DNA of 64,000 nucleotides from Flavobacterium humidisoli (GTDB lineage Bacteria; Bacteroidota; Bacteroidia; Flavobacteriales; Flavobacteriaceae): assembly GCF_023272795.1 (NCBI RefSeq), contig NZ_CP096829.1, positions 2,356,001 to 2,420,000 of the forward strand, read 5' to 3'. Of the stretch, positions 24,678 through 33,500 are shown in pieces; position 1 is the first letter of the stretch; each line of letters begins with the position of its first letter. The notes below the pieces were generated by a model, which had not been told where the DNA came from, did not search any database, and worked only from the letters and a program-made list of their open reading frames with translations. A program made the position numbers and the translations under genes.

Positions 24678-25148
24678 TTAATTTGAAAATGTTTGTGCGA
24701 AAGCTGTCATGAATGTGTTTTCCATTCTTTTCTCATTGTGTTTTTGCAGCCAGAGAGCTTCTTCCAGAAGTTTATAAAACTCATCTGTTGGTAATTGGTA
24801 AGGATCTACCTGAAACGCATATCTGATTAGAGCTGCCGATTTTTTGAATTCATCTTTCTGCGGAGTTACGTCTATGGTAAACTCGCTATCTTTTTTAATC
24901 ATTTCTACAATCGAATTTCCAGCAGAAAGCATAAATTCATCTTCGTAAATTTCGTTTTCTAAGGCACATTCTTTAAACAAAAACAAGATCGCCTCATGGG
25001 GATTATCTTTGTAAATATTTTGATAATTTAGAAATGTATTAAAAGAAGGTTTTTTACAATAAACCGTAACCATTTGATCATCAGAAGTAAGTTTGAGCAA
25101 GGAGCCGTATTTTTCTTTTAGGTTTTGAATTGTCATTTCGTCAAGCAT
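24678..25148 (-). CDS. Tail assembly chaperone-like protein (copy 2)
   Basis: 156 residues, acidic: LLKLTSDDQMVTVYCKKPSFNTFLNYQNIYKDNPHEAILFLFKECALENEIYEDEF. The KKP, LFKEC and acidic block align with the shorter protein at 17077-17421, so the two look like distant paralogues. The helical C-terminus (AALIRYAFQVDPYQLPTDEFYKLLEEALWLQKHNEK) differs. In phage tails this spot precedes the tape measure gene, but here the DUF6046-like gene follows directly. Confidence 0.55.
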   Translation of the reverse strand: MLDEMTIQNLKEKYGSLLKLTSDDQMVTVYCKKPSFNTFLNYQNIYKDNPHEAILFLFKECALENEIYEDEFMLSAGNSIVEMIKKDSEFTIDVTPQKDEFKKSAALIRYAFQVDPYQLPTDEFYKLLEEALWLQKHNEKRMENTFMTAFAQTFSN

Positions 25149-25170
25149 TTTTTTATGTTTTCGATAAGAA

Positions 25171-25365
25171 TTAAATATTGGTGTCTCTGAATTCTTTTTT
25201 GACTGCTTCTTCCAGGCTTTCGTTTTTTGGAGAAACGTTTAATGGAGTGATTGTAAACTGTTCGATAAAAATGTTTCCTTCAGAAGTCTGAGCCAAAGGA
25301 TTTTTAAAATTGCTCATGTCTGGTGCAGGAGGTGTTTCTCCTAAATCTTTTGATGTAAAATCCAT
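25171..25365 (-). CDS. Small acidic protein, unknown
   Basis: 64 residues (MDFTSKDLGETPPAPDMSNFKNPLAQTSEGNIFIEQFTITPLNVSPKNESLEEAVKKEF). Pro/Asn/Ser-rich and probably partly disordered. First gene of the hub/spike unit, 22 bp upstream of the chaperone-like gene and about 135 bp behind a TACTGA-type promoter. No function can be assigned. Confidence 0.6.
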   Translation of the reverse strand: MDFTSKDLGETPPAPDMSNFKNPLAQTSEGNIFIEQFTITPLNVSPKNESLEEAVKKEFRDTNI

Positions 25366-25500
25366 GATTGGTTCTCGTTTTAATAGTTAAATAAGAATAG
25401 ATGAGTTAAGTGTATAGCTGAGGTGTCTGCTTTCTAAAATGTTTTGAATGCAGAATTTTTTTTATGCTGTTTAAGTAAACTAATAGCCGGAATTAGAGTA

Positions 25501-25566
25501 TGTAAAAATAGGGCTTAAAGAGGTGAAAAGCGAAAATTATGGAGCTCGTTTTCAGTAGTTTCAGTA
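25501..25566 (-). promoter_or_regulatory. Tailocin promoter, site 5 (hub/spike unit)
   Basis: Minus strand: TACTGAAACTACTGA (25552-25566), 41 bp, TATTTTTACA (25501-25510). Core and -7 are identical to site 1. Confidence 0.75.
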
Positions 25567-25634
25567 AAAAATAAGATTACTTATGAATGTTTAGATATTC
25601 ATTTCAATAACTAAATGTTTTATTTTTTAGGAAC

Positions 25635-25675
25635 ATAAAAAACAGAATTAAAGATTCTTAATCTTTTTGATTCTG
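25635..25675 (-). terminator. Terminator of the fibre/adaptor unit
   Basis: On the minus strand CAGAATCAAAAAGATT pairs with AATCTTTAATTCTG over a short loop and is followed by six T. It lies about 40 bp behind the adaptor gene stop at 25713. Confidence 0.7.
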
Positions 25676-25712
25676 GTTTTGGATTATATCAAATATTAGA
25701 GCAGATACATTT

Positions 25713-26531
25713 TTAATGTTTGGTTTTTATTCTCACTAAGGTTTCCCATTCTCCCAACCAGTTACTTTCTAAATCAGTTTCTTTATAAGTGCCATTATTG
25801 CTATATTCTATTAATCTGTAAGATGATTCGAAGGCATCAAATTGATTGGTTAAGCTACCTCCTAAATATAATCTTGGCCTTAAAGTGGCAGGTGATTCTC
25901 CAGTAGTAACATTCATTGTGAGTTGAAATAATAAAGATGGATTTTCAGATAATATGCTATTTACAGTATTTGAATTCATTATCATAAATTCAGCTAATTT
26001 CAAACCGCTTTTTCTACGAGTAACGGAATTATATGGAGAAGGTAATGCACCTTGAAAGATTGGATCTAAGTAACCATAATCTGGATTAAGATATCGGACT
26101 GTATTTTCAATTATACCATTTCGATTCTCAATATTGTTATAAAATAAGTTAGTGCCATTATAACTGTTTATATCTGATAAGGTTATATTTTCTATAATTG
26201 CTTCTGTAAGTGGTTCGAAACTGCTTATTAAATTCGTATCCCCACCATAATAGGTTGCTTCTGCTAGGAAATTTCCTTCGCAATAGCCAATTACACTGTC
26301 GCCAATTTCTAATTTATCTGTTGTATTGGGGTCAACTTTAAAAATTAGAAATTCTCCCGATGGAATAATCTTTTGGCTATTTTTTAATTGGTCAATATCC
26401 TCAATATCTCCTGCCGGAATTTTTTCATATTTATGTCGAAAGGAATCCCATGTATCCGAAAATTGGGTTTGTGTTGGTTTTAAACCCGTTCGAAACCAGT
26501 TTTTTATAGTTTTTAATGCTTGTATAGCCAT
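25713..26531 (-). CDS. Fibre-associated protein with shared N-terminal domain (copy A)
   Basis: 272 residues. The first ~105 residues (NWFRTGLKPTQTQFSDTWDS, then GEFLIFKVDPNTTDKLEIGD and FLAEATYYGG) are almost identical to the protein at 29258-29854. The remaining 165 are unrelated, with a beta-rich end (RPRLYLGGSLTNQFDAFESSYRLIEYSN...WLGEWETLVRIKTK). A constant head and a variable tail point to a particle attachment module with exchangeable recognition parts. It is the last gene of its unit. Confidence 0.65.
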   Translation of the reverse strand: MAIQALKTIKNWFRTGLKPTQTQFSDTWDSFRHKYEKIPAGDIEDIDQLKNSQKIIPSGEFLIFKVDPNTTDKLEIGDSVIGYCEGNFLAEATYYGGDTNLISSFEPLTEAIIENITLSDINSYNGTNLFYNNIENRNGIIENTVRYLNPDYGYLDPIFQGALPSPYNSVTRRKSGLKLAEFMIMNSNTVNSILSENPSLLFQLTMNVTTGESPATLRPRLYLGGSLTNQFDAFESSYRLIEYSNNGTYKETDLESNWLGEWETLVRIKTKH

Positions 26532-26693
26532 GTTTTTGTTTTTTAGTTTATTGTATTGATGAAGTGTAATGGGCTTAAAAATGCACCAAAGTTCAAGAAA
26601 GATTTAAGATTTTTGATAGGGCCTTGATACATCGGAGTAAAGAGAAGTTGTTTTTTGAATGCTTTTTAAATAGAAATGTTAAAACTAGAATTC

Positions 26694-29105
26694 TTAAAGA
26701 ACTACATAAGCCAAACTATTATTATAGAATTCTTTTGTACTGCCACTTATTACAGTCAATGATGTTTCATTTGTGCCTGAATTCCAAATAGTTCCTTGTA
26801 TTGTTATTGTGCCAGATCCAGCATTTATAATCTGAAACCTTATTTTATTATTCCCAAATACAGGAGGTAAATTCCAAGTTACAGGGGCATTTCCTGTATA
26901 GGTATAATACATAGTGAGAGCGTTATTATTTAGAGTTATCGTATCACTTGAATTAATGATGGCATTATCGTTTATTGCATTTATTTTGTACTCTAAATAC
27001 TCTTTGGTAGCAATAGCTTTTCCTGTGCTTTCAGATTTAATGTCTGAAAGTAAGGTACTTGGTAAATAGCCTAGTCCTCTGGAATCAGTATAAAAGTCTG
27101 GATTAGAAATTACATTGCCAGATTGGTCAACTATTAAAGAGTTTCTATAAGTTGGACGGCTAAATCTTGTGTAAACTTTATTTGTTCTACTGGCTACATA
27201 AACGGCTCCATCACCCCCAACGGCAAGACATTGTGGCCCTGCAGCAGTAGCACCTAGTACTGTTGAAATTCCATTAGGAGAAGTTTTTGTAACCCCATTA
27301 CTGCCAATTGTATAAACATTACTTTGATTATCTACTTTAAGATCCCAACCTCCTGTAACAGTGTTTGATAATATGGTAGTAGTCCCATCAGGAGCAATTT
27401 TATAAAGATTGGTAGTTCCTGAAAGACCATAAGCGTATATATATCCGGTATTTTGGTCAGTTGCCAAACAAATTGCGCCGTTTAAAGAACCTGTCCTGAG
27501 CTCCGACATAGTACCATTTGGAGATATTTTTCTAATCATACCATTATCATGAAGTATATACATCATGCCAGAAGCTTTGTGCCTAGTAAAAGCATATACT
27601 GAAGGGGCTATAGGTTGGGGTTCAGATGCTAATAATTTAATAATACCTTCTGGAGTTATGGTGTAAATTTCTCTTAGTGAAGTTAGAATACCTAAGACAT
27701 ACATAGTATCATGCTCATCAATCTCAATTCCAACATAAGTTCTGTTGGGTAGTGTTGCCCATGTAGTGGTAACTGTGCCATTTTTATCTATTTTGGTTAT
27801 AGTTGATGCGGATCTATTTACAGTAAAAAGATTTCCTTTACTGTCCATAACAATTCCAGATGGATATGCTCCTGTATCAGCAATAATAGTTGTCACACCG
27901 TCGATGGTAGTTTTCCTTACATTACTATCGATTCTATCTGTTAGATAAGTATTGCCAAAATTATCAACAAGCATATCCCATGGATATGAACCAGTTGTTC
28001 CAAACATTATTGGTGTACTTTCTATTGTTTTAGCTGAAATATTAGGTAATTTTAAACCTGAATAATCAGCAACTGTACTACTAATTTTTGTTGAAGGTCT
28101 CAAAATTGTAACTTCATCTGGAGTATCAAGTATGCCACTGTCTACAATTTCGCTTCCAGAGTTGTTAAATTTGGAGATGTAGTTTGGAGTTCCTGAAATA
28201 GATCCACTGCTTAGTGATTCAAGGTCTGATGTGGTAGCTAATGTATAAGTGCCTGATTCCTTATCAGGGAATTTATAATGTAAGCCTCTTCCAATTGTAT
28301 AACTGCTATCATTTAAGGTTACTTTTGTGTAGCATCCTTCTCCTCCTGATCCGATTGATCTGCTGATAAAATCAGCATTGTAAGTGGTATTTGCAAACTC
28401 GTTTGACGCTCCTGATTTGCTATCTGAAGCAAACAAACCAGTCCCGTTCAGATTTATATAAGTGGGTGATGCAAAATAATTAAACATAGCAATGTTAGAG
28501 TACCCTATATTGCCGTTATCCAATACACTTTGTAAATTTTGATTACCTCCTGTAATTTCGTCTGTCGTCGCTAACGTATAATTACCATTAGGCTTATCAA
28601 TTGGTAAACTATAAGTAGTTTGAGTTGTGGTGTTATAAGGAACTTTAAAAATATTATACCATCCATTAGTTCCATTATCATTATTTAATAAAGTGATGCC
28701 TTCATTTGTTGCAGATATATTGCTGTGAACATGCCCTGGCCCAGGTTCTGAATGACTTAAACTGGCAAATGTATTGCCTAAAACCATAGATGATCTAGTA
28801 TTGTTGTCACCTGTAATTAATTCAATGGTTCTTGAATCAGGATCTCCATCCAATAATTTTACTTTACTATTTCCTCCTTCGAACTGAGCGATATTTCCTG
28901 TTTCTAGAGTTTGTTGCAAGTCCTGAGAACCTCCTCCAAACTCACTTCTAGGAACAGATTTTACTTCATTATCTGCACCATAAACCAAAACATTGTCGGT
29001 TGGTTCTCCTTCATTTACTGCATTTAGTTGTAAAGATTTATTAATTATTTGTGTTCCTTTTGATAATTGTTTTTCGTCAGGCTTTGATGCTATATTTTCT
29101 TTCAT
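26694..29105 (-). CDS. Tail fibre-like protein with NHL-type beta-propeller
   Basis: 803 residues. The N-terminal ~60 residues (GTQIINKSLQLNAVNEGEPT, then VPRSEFGGGSQDLQ) match the fibre at 5409-7748. A phage-type fibre shaft follows (NGNYTLATTDEI, ESGTYTLATTSDL, ISGTPNYISKFNNSG). From about 370 to 650 come repeats of the NHL/SMP-30 kind: MLVDNFGNTYLTDR, IVMDSKGNLFTVNRS, TKIDKNGTVTT, RKISPNGTMSEL, YKIAPDGTTTIL, LKVDNQSNVYTI, LAVGGDGAVYVAS. These suggest a beta-propeller of about six blades. The C-terminal ~150 residues again look fibre-like. A propeller is unusual in a tail fibre and could be the receptor-binding part. Confidence 0.75.
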   Translation of the reverse strand: MKENIASKPDEKQLSKGTQIINKSLQLNAVNEGEPTDNVLVYGADNEVKSVPRSEFGGGSQDLQQTLETGNIAQFEGGNSKVKLLDGDPDSRTIELITGDNNTRSSMVLGNTFASLSHSEPGPGHVHSNISATNEGITLLNNDNGTNGWYNIFKVPYNTTTQTTYSLPIDKPNGNYTLATTDEITGGNQNLQSVLDNGNIGYSNIAMFNYFASPTYINLNGTGLFASDSKSGASNEFANTTYNADFISRSIGSGGEGCYTKVTLNDSSYTIGRGLHYKFPDKESGTYTLATTSDLESLSSGSISGTPNYISKFNNSGSEIVDSGILDTPDEVTILRPSTKISSTVADYSGLKLPNISAKTIESTPIMFGTTGSYPWDMLVDNFGNTYLTDRIDSNVRKTTIDGVTTIIADTGAYPSGIVMDSKGNLFTVNRSASTITKIDKNGTVTTTWATLPNRTYVGIEIDEHDTMYVLGILTSLREIYTITPEGIIKLLASEPQPIAPSVYAFTRHKASGMMYILHDNGMIRKISPNGTMSELRTGSLNGAICLATDQNTGYIYAYGLSGTTNLYKIAPDGTTTILSNTVTGGWDLKVDNQSNVYTIGSNGVTKTSPNGISTVLGATAAGPQCLAVGGDGAVYVASRTNKVYTRFSRPTYRNSLIVDQSGNVISNPDFYTDSRGLGYLPSTLLSDIKSESTGKAIATKEYLEYKINAINDNAIINSSDTITLNNNALTMYYTYTGNAPVTWNLPPVFGNNKIRFQIINAGSGTITIQGTIWNSGTNETSLTVISGSTKEFYNNSLAYVVL

Positions 29106-29157
29106 TTTTTTGCTTTTTTAATTAATAATGTACTTTATAGTATCTCCTCAAAGAAAA

Positions 29158-29201
29158 CACTCAGGATTATTAGAAATCTATATCTTCAATAATTCTGAGT
29201 G
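29158..29201 (-). terminator. Hairpin between the adaptor and propeller-fibre genes
   Basis: CACTCAGAATTATT and AATAATCCTGAGTG (minus strand) form a 14-bp stem with one mismatch, followed by TTTTCTTTG. Because it lies between two genes of one unit, it may be a partial terminator lowering downstream fibre expression, or the scar of a module join. Confidence 0.55.
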
Positions 29202-29257
29202 CTTCATTAAGTGATTTAAAAGTTTTAAAATGCTTAAATTTTTTTACGATTTTTTCT

Positions 29258-29854
29258 TTATGAAACTATAAATCCCTCCGAATCTTCAAAGTCCCCAAGA
29301 GTATCTGTTAATTGTAAAATTGTGCCAGAAGGCAAATCAAGCCAATACACATATAATTTAGGATAATATCCTGTTGGCCACGCAGTAGAAAATTCCATTT
29401 CTCCAGGTCTTTTGTATTTAACAGCAATTCCATTATATGCACCGCAGGTATAGGATCTTAACAGTATTTCGTCTGCAAGCTCATAAGTGATAGAGTTAGA
29501 GTCAAATGATATAATTTTTCCAACTAGATTATTCGGTTTAGTAAAACTGGTCATCAAACTTTTATCTCCGCCGTAATAGGTTGCTTCGGCAAGGAAATTT
29601 CCTTCGCAGTAGCCAATTACGCTATCACCGATTTCTAATTCGTCTGCTGTATTGGGAGCAACTTTAAAAATTAAAAACTCCCCAAATGGAATAATTTTCT
29701 GCCCTGTTACCTGATCAATGTTTTCAATATCTTCCAAAGGAATCTTATCATTTTTATGTCGAAAAGAATCCCAAGTATCCCAAAATTGAGTTTGTGTTGG
29801 TTTTAAACCAGTCCTAAACCAGTTTTTGATTGTCTTTAATGTTTGAATTGCCAT
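29258..29854 (-). CDS. Fibre-associated protein with shared N-terminal domain (copy B)
   Basis: 198 residues. The head (KTIKNWFRTGLKPTQTQFWD, then SFRHKNDKIPLEDIENIDQV and IGDSVIGYCEGNFLAEATYY) is a near copy of the head of 25713-26531. The tail differs (SYTCGAYNGIAVKYKRPGEMEFSTAWPTGYYPKLYVYWLDLPSG). The two genes flank the propeller fibre, so this looks like a duplicated fibre cassette. No enzyme motif is seen. Confidence 0.65.
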   Translation of the reverse strand: MAIQTLKTIKNWFRTGLKPTQTQFWDTWDSFRHKNDKIPLEDIENIDQVTGQKIIPFGEFLIFKVAPNTADELEIGDSVIGYCEGNFLAEATYYGGDKSLMTSFTKPNNLVGKIISFDSNSITYELADEILLRSYTCGAYNGIAVKYKRPGEMEFSTAWPTGYYPKLYVYWLDLPSGTILQLTDTLGDFEDSEGFIVS

Positions 29855-29946
29855 TTTTTTGATTTTAAAATTATTTAGTAATGAATAGATTAAATTCTTT
29901 TTTCGAATTCGAGCAAGAATCTAAGTATGGATGTCTTTTTTTGTTT

Positions 29947-30144
29947 TTAGAAATTATTCTCATCTTTTGAAAATAAAGGAGTAATGCTTGGTAATACAGC
30001 CGATAAAAACAAACCGATCAATTTAATTCGGTTAATTGTGATTAAAGACAGGCCAGCTTGTTGCAAAAGGTCAAATTTGGTATCAATAATTCCTGTTGTT
30101 ATAATTAAAATACTCGCTAATACGGCAATAGTTTTCTGATTCAT
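29947..30144 (-). CDS. Small two-helix membrane protein, holin-like
   Basis: 65 residues with two hydrophobic stretches (KTIAVLASILIITTGIID and INRIKLIGLFLSAVLPSITPLF) and a charged tail. The length and layout fit a small holin or antiholin. It heads the fibre/adaptor unit behind promoter site 6. A second, larger holin-family protein lies at 7843-8313. Which of the two sets lysis timing is not clear. Confidence 0.5.
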   Translation of the reverse strand: MNQKTIAVLASILIITTGIIDTKFDLLQQAGLSLITINRIKLIGLFLSAVLPSITPLFSKDENNF

Positions 30145-30192
30145 ATTTTTAAGTTTTAGTTTTTTATGTTTTTAAAGAATGTGGTTTCGTTC

Positions 30193-30288
30193 TCATTGCC
30201 GAAGATTAAATTTTGCTTCAAAGTAGCATAAGTTCTTATCAGGTATTTTAGGCATTTTACTGATGCCAAATGCAAATCCGTAATCCAT
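30193..30288 (-). CDS. Possible 31-residue peptide
   Basis: A frame from ATG at 30288 to TGA at 30193 (MDYGFAFGISKMPKIPDKNL, then CYFEAKFNLRQ) lies between promoter site 6 and the holin-like gene. There is no clear Shine-Dalgarno sequence, but Bacteroidota often lack one. It may be only chance. Confidence 0.25.
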   Translation of the reverse strand: MDYGFAFGISKMPKIPDKNLCYFEAKFNLRQ

Positions 30289-30410
30289 GATGACTATTGT
30301 TTTAAATTGATTAATAAATAAAGTTGTAGTTGTTTTTTGAAGAGAATAAGATTGGAGCTTGACAGATAAATATTGTTCAAAAACTATAACTCCATTTGAT
30401 AATTTGAGGG

Positions 30411-30477
30411 TGTAAAAGTAAGCTGAAAGAATAGAAAATGAGTAAAAAAAAGAGGTCTGTTTTCAGTAGTTTCAGTA
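30411..30477 (-). promoter_or_regulatory. Tailocin promoter, site 6 (fibre/adaptor unit)
   Basis: Minus strand: TACTGAAACTACTGA (30463-30477), 42 bp, TACTTTTACA (30411-30420). It is back to back with site 7, the two cores being only 11 bp apart. Confidence 0.75.
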
Positions 30478-30488
30478 GAAAATAAACT

Positions 30489-30554
30489 TGCTGAAACTAC
30501 TGAATACAAGTGGTTTGTGGTTTTGAAATCACAAATATCGATAGTATTTTTACA
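30489..30554 (+). promoter_or_regulatory. Tailocin promoter, site 7 (effector/lipoprotein unit)
   Basis: Plus strand: TGCTGAAACTACTGA (30489-30503), 41 bp, TATTTTTACA (30545-30554), with the start codon of the large hydrolase 20 bp further on. This is the only plus-strand site, and also the one with the best -33-like TTTTG at a 19-bp spacing. Confidence 0.75.
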
Positions 30555-30574
30555 CCAGAAAAAACACATAAGCG

Positions 30575-33500
30575 ATGAGTAAAAATACAATTCACAATTT
30601 CAATCTTTCCATACAAAATAGTGCTGAAATTCAAAACTCAGAACACTTAACCGAAACTATTATCAAAGAGTTGGCTAAAGTTTCAAACGAAATGAATCAG
30701 CAAAAAGATATAGCTCAATTATGGCAGGAGCAACAAGATAAAAATGCCAGTTTAAACGTTTCTAATTTCTCAACCGAAGGCGGCGCTACTGAAACATTTG
30801 CTAAAACCAAAGAAGCAGCGCAATCAGTTAGCAATACTCCTTCGGTTTCAGGGAAAGCTATAGGAAATGAAACTAATAATGGATCGAAATTCATTGAAAA
30901 AGCTTCTTTAACAACTTTTAGCGCTCCAATCGCAGAAGGCTTTAGTGATACAACAAGAGGAACAATTTTAGGTTCTTCTGCATCAGTTATCACTACTTCT
31001 CCGATTTTGGGAGTAGAAAATGATTTAAATAGCGAATTTTCGTCGCAAGTTTATTCTAATGTTTCATTCCAAGAGGTGTTATCAGTTCCGCAAGCATTTC
31101 ATACAAATAGTAATGAGCCAACAATTGAAGCTGTAAAAGCCGAAATCAAAAAGAAATTGGAGGAGGCAATAAAGGCAAATGATATAGAGATGATTAAATA
31201 TTGGACTCGTATCGATAAAGCTTTGGAGGAAGAAGTAAAACTTACTGATTTTAAAAATGAATTGGCTTTTGCAGAAATGTATAAGGCGTTGAAGCAGTCA
31301 CAACTATCATCCGTTGAAATTAAAAACTTTAATTGGGAACTCGTTCGTGAAAAAATGATTGCAGCGATTGATGCCAATTTATTGAAAGGAAAAATTTCTA
31401 AAGTGACGAAAATTCATTGGGATACAATCAAAAAACAGTTAGCTGATGATAAAATAAATATTGCCAATCTTTTTGAGCGATATGACGAATTGTTTTTATT
31501 GCTTAAAGAAGTTGAAGGACTTAATGCTCTGCCCAATACTATTACGATAACAACCAAAACGAAAATATATCCTAATTTAAGTAATCCTTATGCAGCTATT
31601 GGAAAGGAAGATGTGTACACATTCCTAAAAACAATCAATAATGTTGATGTTGCCGGAAGTAGTGTAAAACCTGGAGCAGTAAAAATTAAAAATAGCAATG
31701 AAACTTCATTTATTGTAGGCGAAAGTTTGGAGTTTTTCCTAGATGAAACCTTGTTAAAGCAAGAACAAAAAGAAAATATCAATTGGATTATTTACAAAGA
31801 TGCTAAAAAAATAGGAGCAGAATTCGTAGATAAAGGTACATCATTTACTTATAATTTTGATACTCCAGGAAGTTATATTGTAGAAGCATATGGATTAAAA
31901 CCTGGTGCAAATAAAAAAGCAACCGCTAGTAAATCAGCATTTGTAAAGCTTAATATAATTGCTCAGGAAATTGTAATTACGCCACCTGCAAACATTCAAA
32001 ACAAATTGGCAAGAAATTCTGTAGGAGAGCAATTGTTCAAAGTATCTTTAAAAAATCCTGAAATAAAAACTCTAAATCCAGTAAAACTTTATTACCAAAT
32101 AGCCTATAAAAATCGAGATAAAGTAACTACAATTTTAGAAGAAAAAGAACTTGATTCAACAGGAATCATTAAGCTGGCTATGCACAGTTTTGGAGAATAC
32201 GCTATTAAAATTGCTAGCAAAGATCAATATGGTCTAATTGAAAACCAAATATTTAAAGTGATTAAAAACTTTGTTGAAAGTATCGATATCCTCTCGCTAG
32301 CTGACATCAACAACGATGTTTATTTATGGAATGAGACAAACCGAGACGCCATATTTGTTGCTCAAAGCTTTAAAATTGAACCTACTCAGCAAGAAAGAGA
32401 AAATGTAAAATGGTTGGTTTATGAAGAAAATGGTAAAACATATGTACCAGACGGATTAAAACTGCAAACAGAAAATGATGGGTCAGGAATACAATATTTA
32501 TATAAAGGAGAAACGTTTATTTTACCAATTCCTAAAAAAGATGGTGTATTTATTGTTGAAGCTTACAGCAATATTATGGAAGGCTTAAAATCAAAATCAA
32601 TCAAAAAAATATACGTCAAGTATCCAAAAGTAACAGAAACTTTTTGGGCTTACGGTGATGGAAATAAAAAGCAAACTTCTGGTTTTTCGGGAGAAATTAA
32701 TCATATCAAAGCAAGGATCCCTGATTATTTGAATCAGCCAGTAAGAATTAAATTCTTTTTAAATGACAGTAAAGAGGTCAATTATTATAATGACACTAAA
32801 ACAAACGGAAGCGGTGAAATAAATAAAAGCATAAAATTTGATGCCACCTTACAAAAGCATTTTGGAATTCAAAAAGGCAAAACGGCTAAAATTAGATTTG
32901 AGCTAGAAGGAATAAAAAATGGAAAACCATATTTGTTTAAGAAAGATAGCAATGTGTATGATGACGCAGTATTAAATGTTACTACCGTTGCTAAAGTAAC
33001 AGATGCATATTTTGTTTATGATGGAAACCGTGTGTCGCCATTTACACAAGTTCCGTATGGAGCAAAAGTAACAGGAGTAGTTAAAACCTTAAACATGGTA
33101 GGGAAAGAAGCGGTATTAAAAGTTTATAAAGATTATCGTTATCCAAAACATAGTATAAAAATTATTGTTGATAGTGAAGGAACAGCAAAAATTGATTTTA
33201 CCTTAAATAAAAAATGGCAAGAAATTAATTTCATGCCAGGATTAATGGATATGTTCTACATTGCAATGGTAGGGGTAGAATCTAAACTTTATTCTGAGAA
33301 TGGATTGAATGCTATTGTAGTTAATAATGATACAAACGTTACAACAAGTAATTCTGTAATAACTGATACTGGATTAGGTATTATATGGGGAGCAAAAGTT
33401 AGTCCAGAATTCCGTAAAAAAGTTGTTCAGATTTGTAAGGAACTTTGGGGCGAGGAGAATAAATTAAAAATGGCAAATCAATTAATGATTTGTATGAATG

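Larger units (their letters stand above)
25366..25712. other. Spacer with promoter site 5 and a terminator
   Basis: About 350 bp with no gene. It separates the fibre/adaptor unit (terminator at 25635-25675) from the hub/spike unit (promoter at 25501-25566). Confidence 0.6.

Noticed and set aside
5409..30144. A complete prophage
   Set aside because: No capsid, portal, terminase, integrase or replication protein is seen between dsbD and the MarR-GNAT gene; both borders are ordinary terminators.
13841..30554. The recurring TACTGA sites as a CRISPR array or transposon ends
   Set aside because: They are kilobases apart, differ in flanks, always precede genes in the same orientation and keep a fixed distance to a -7-like element.
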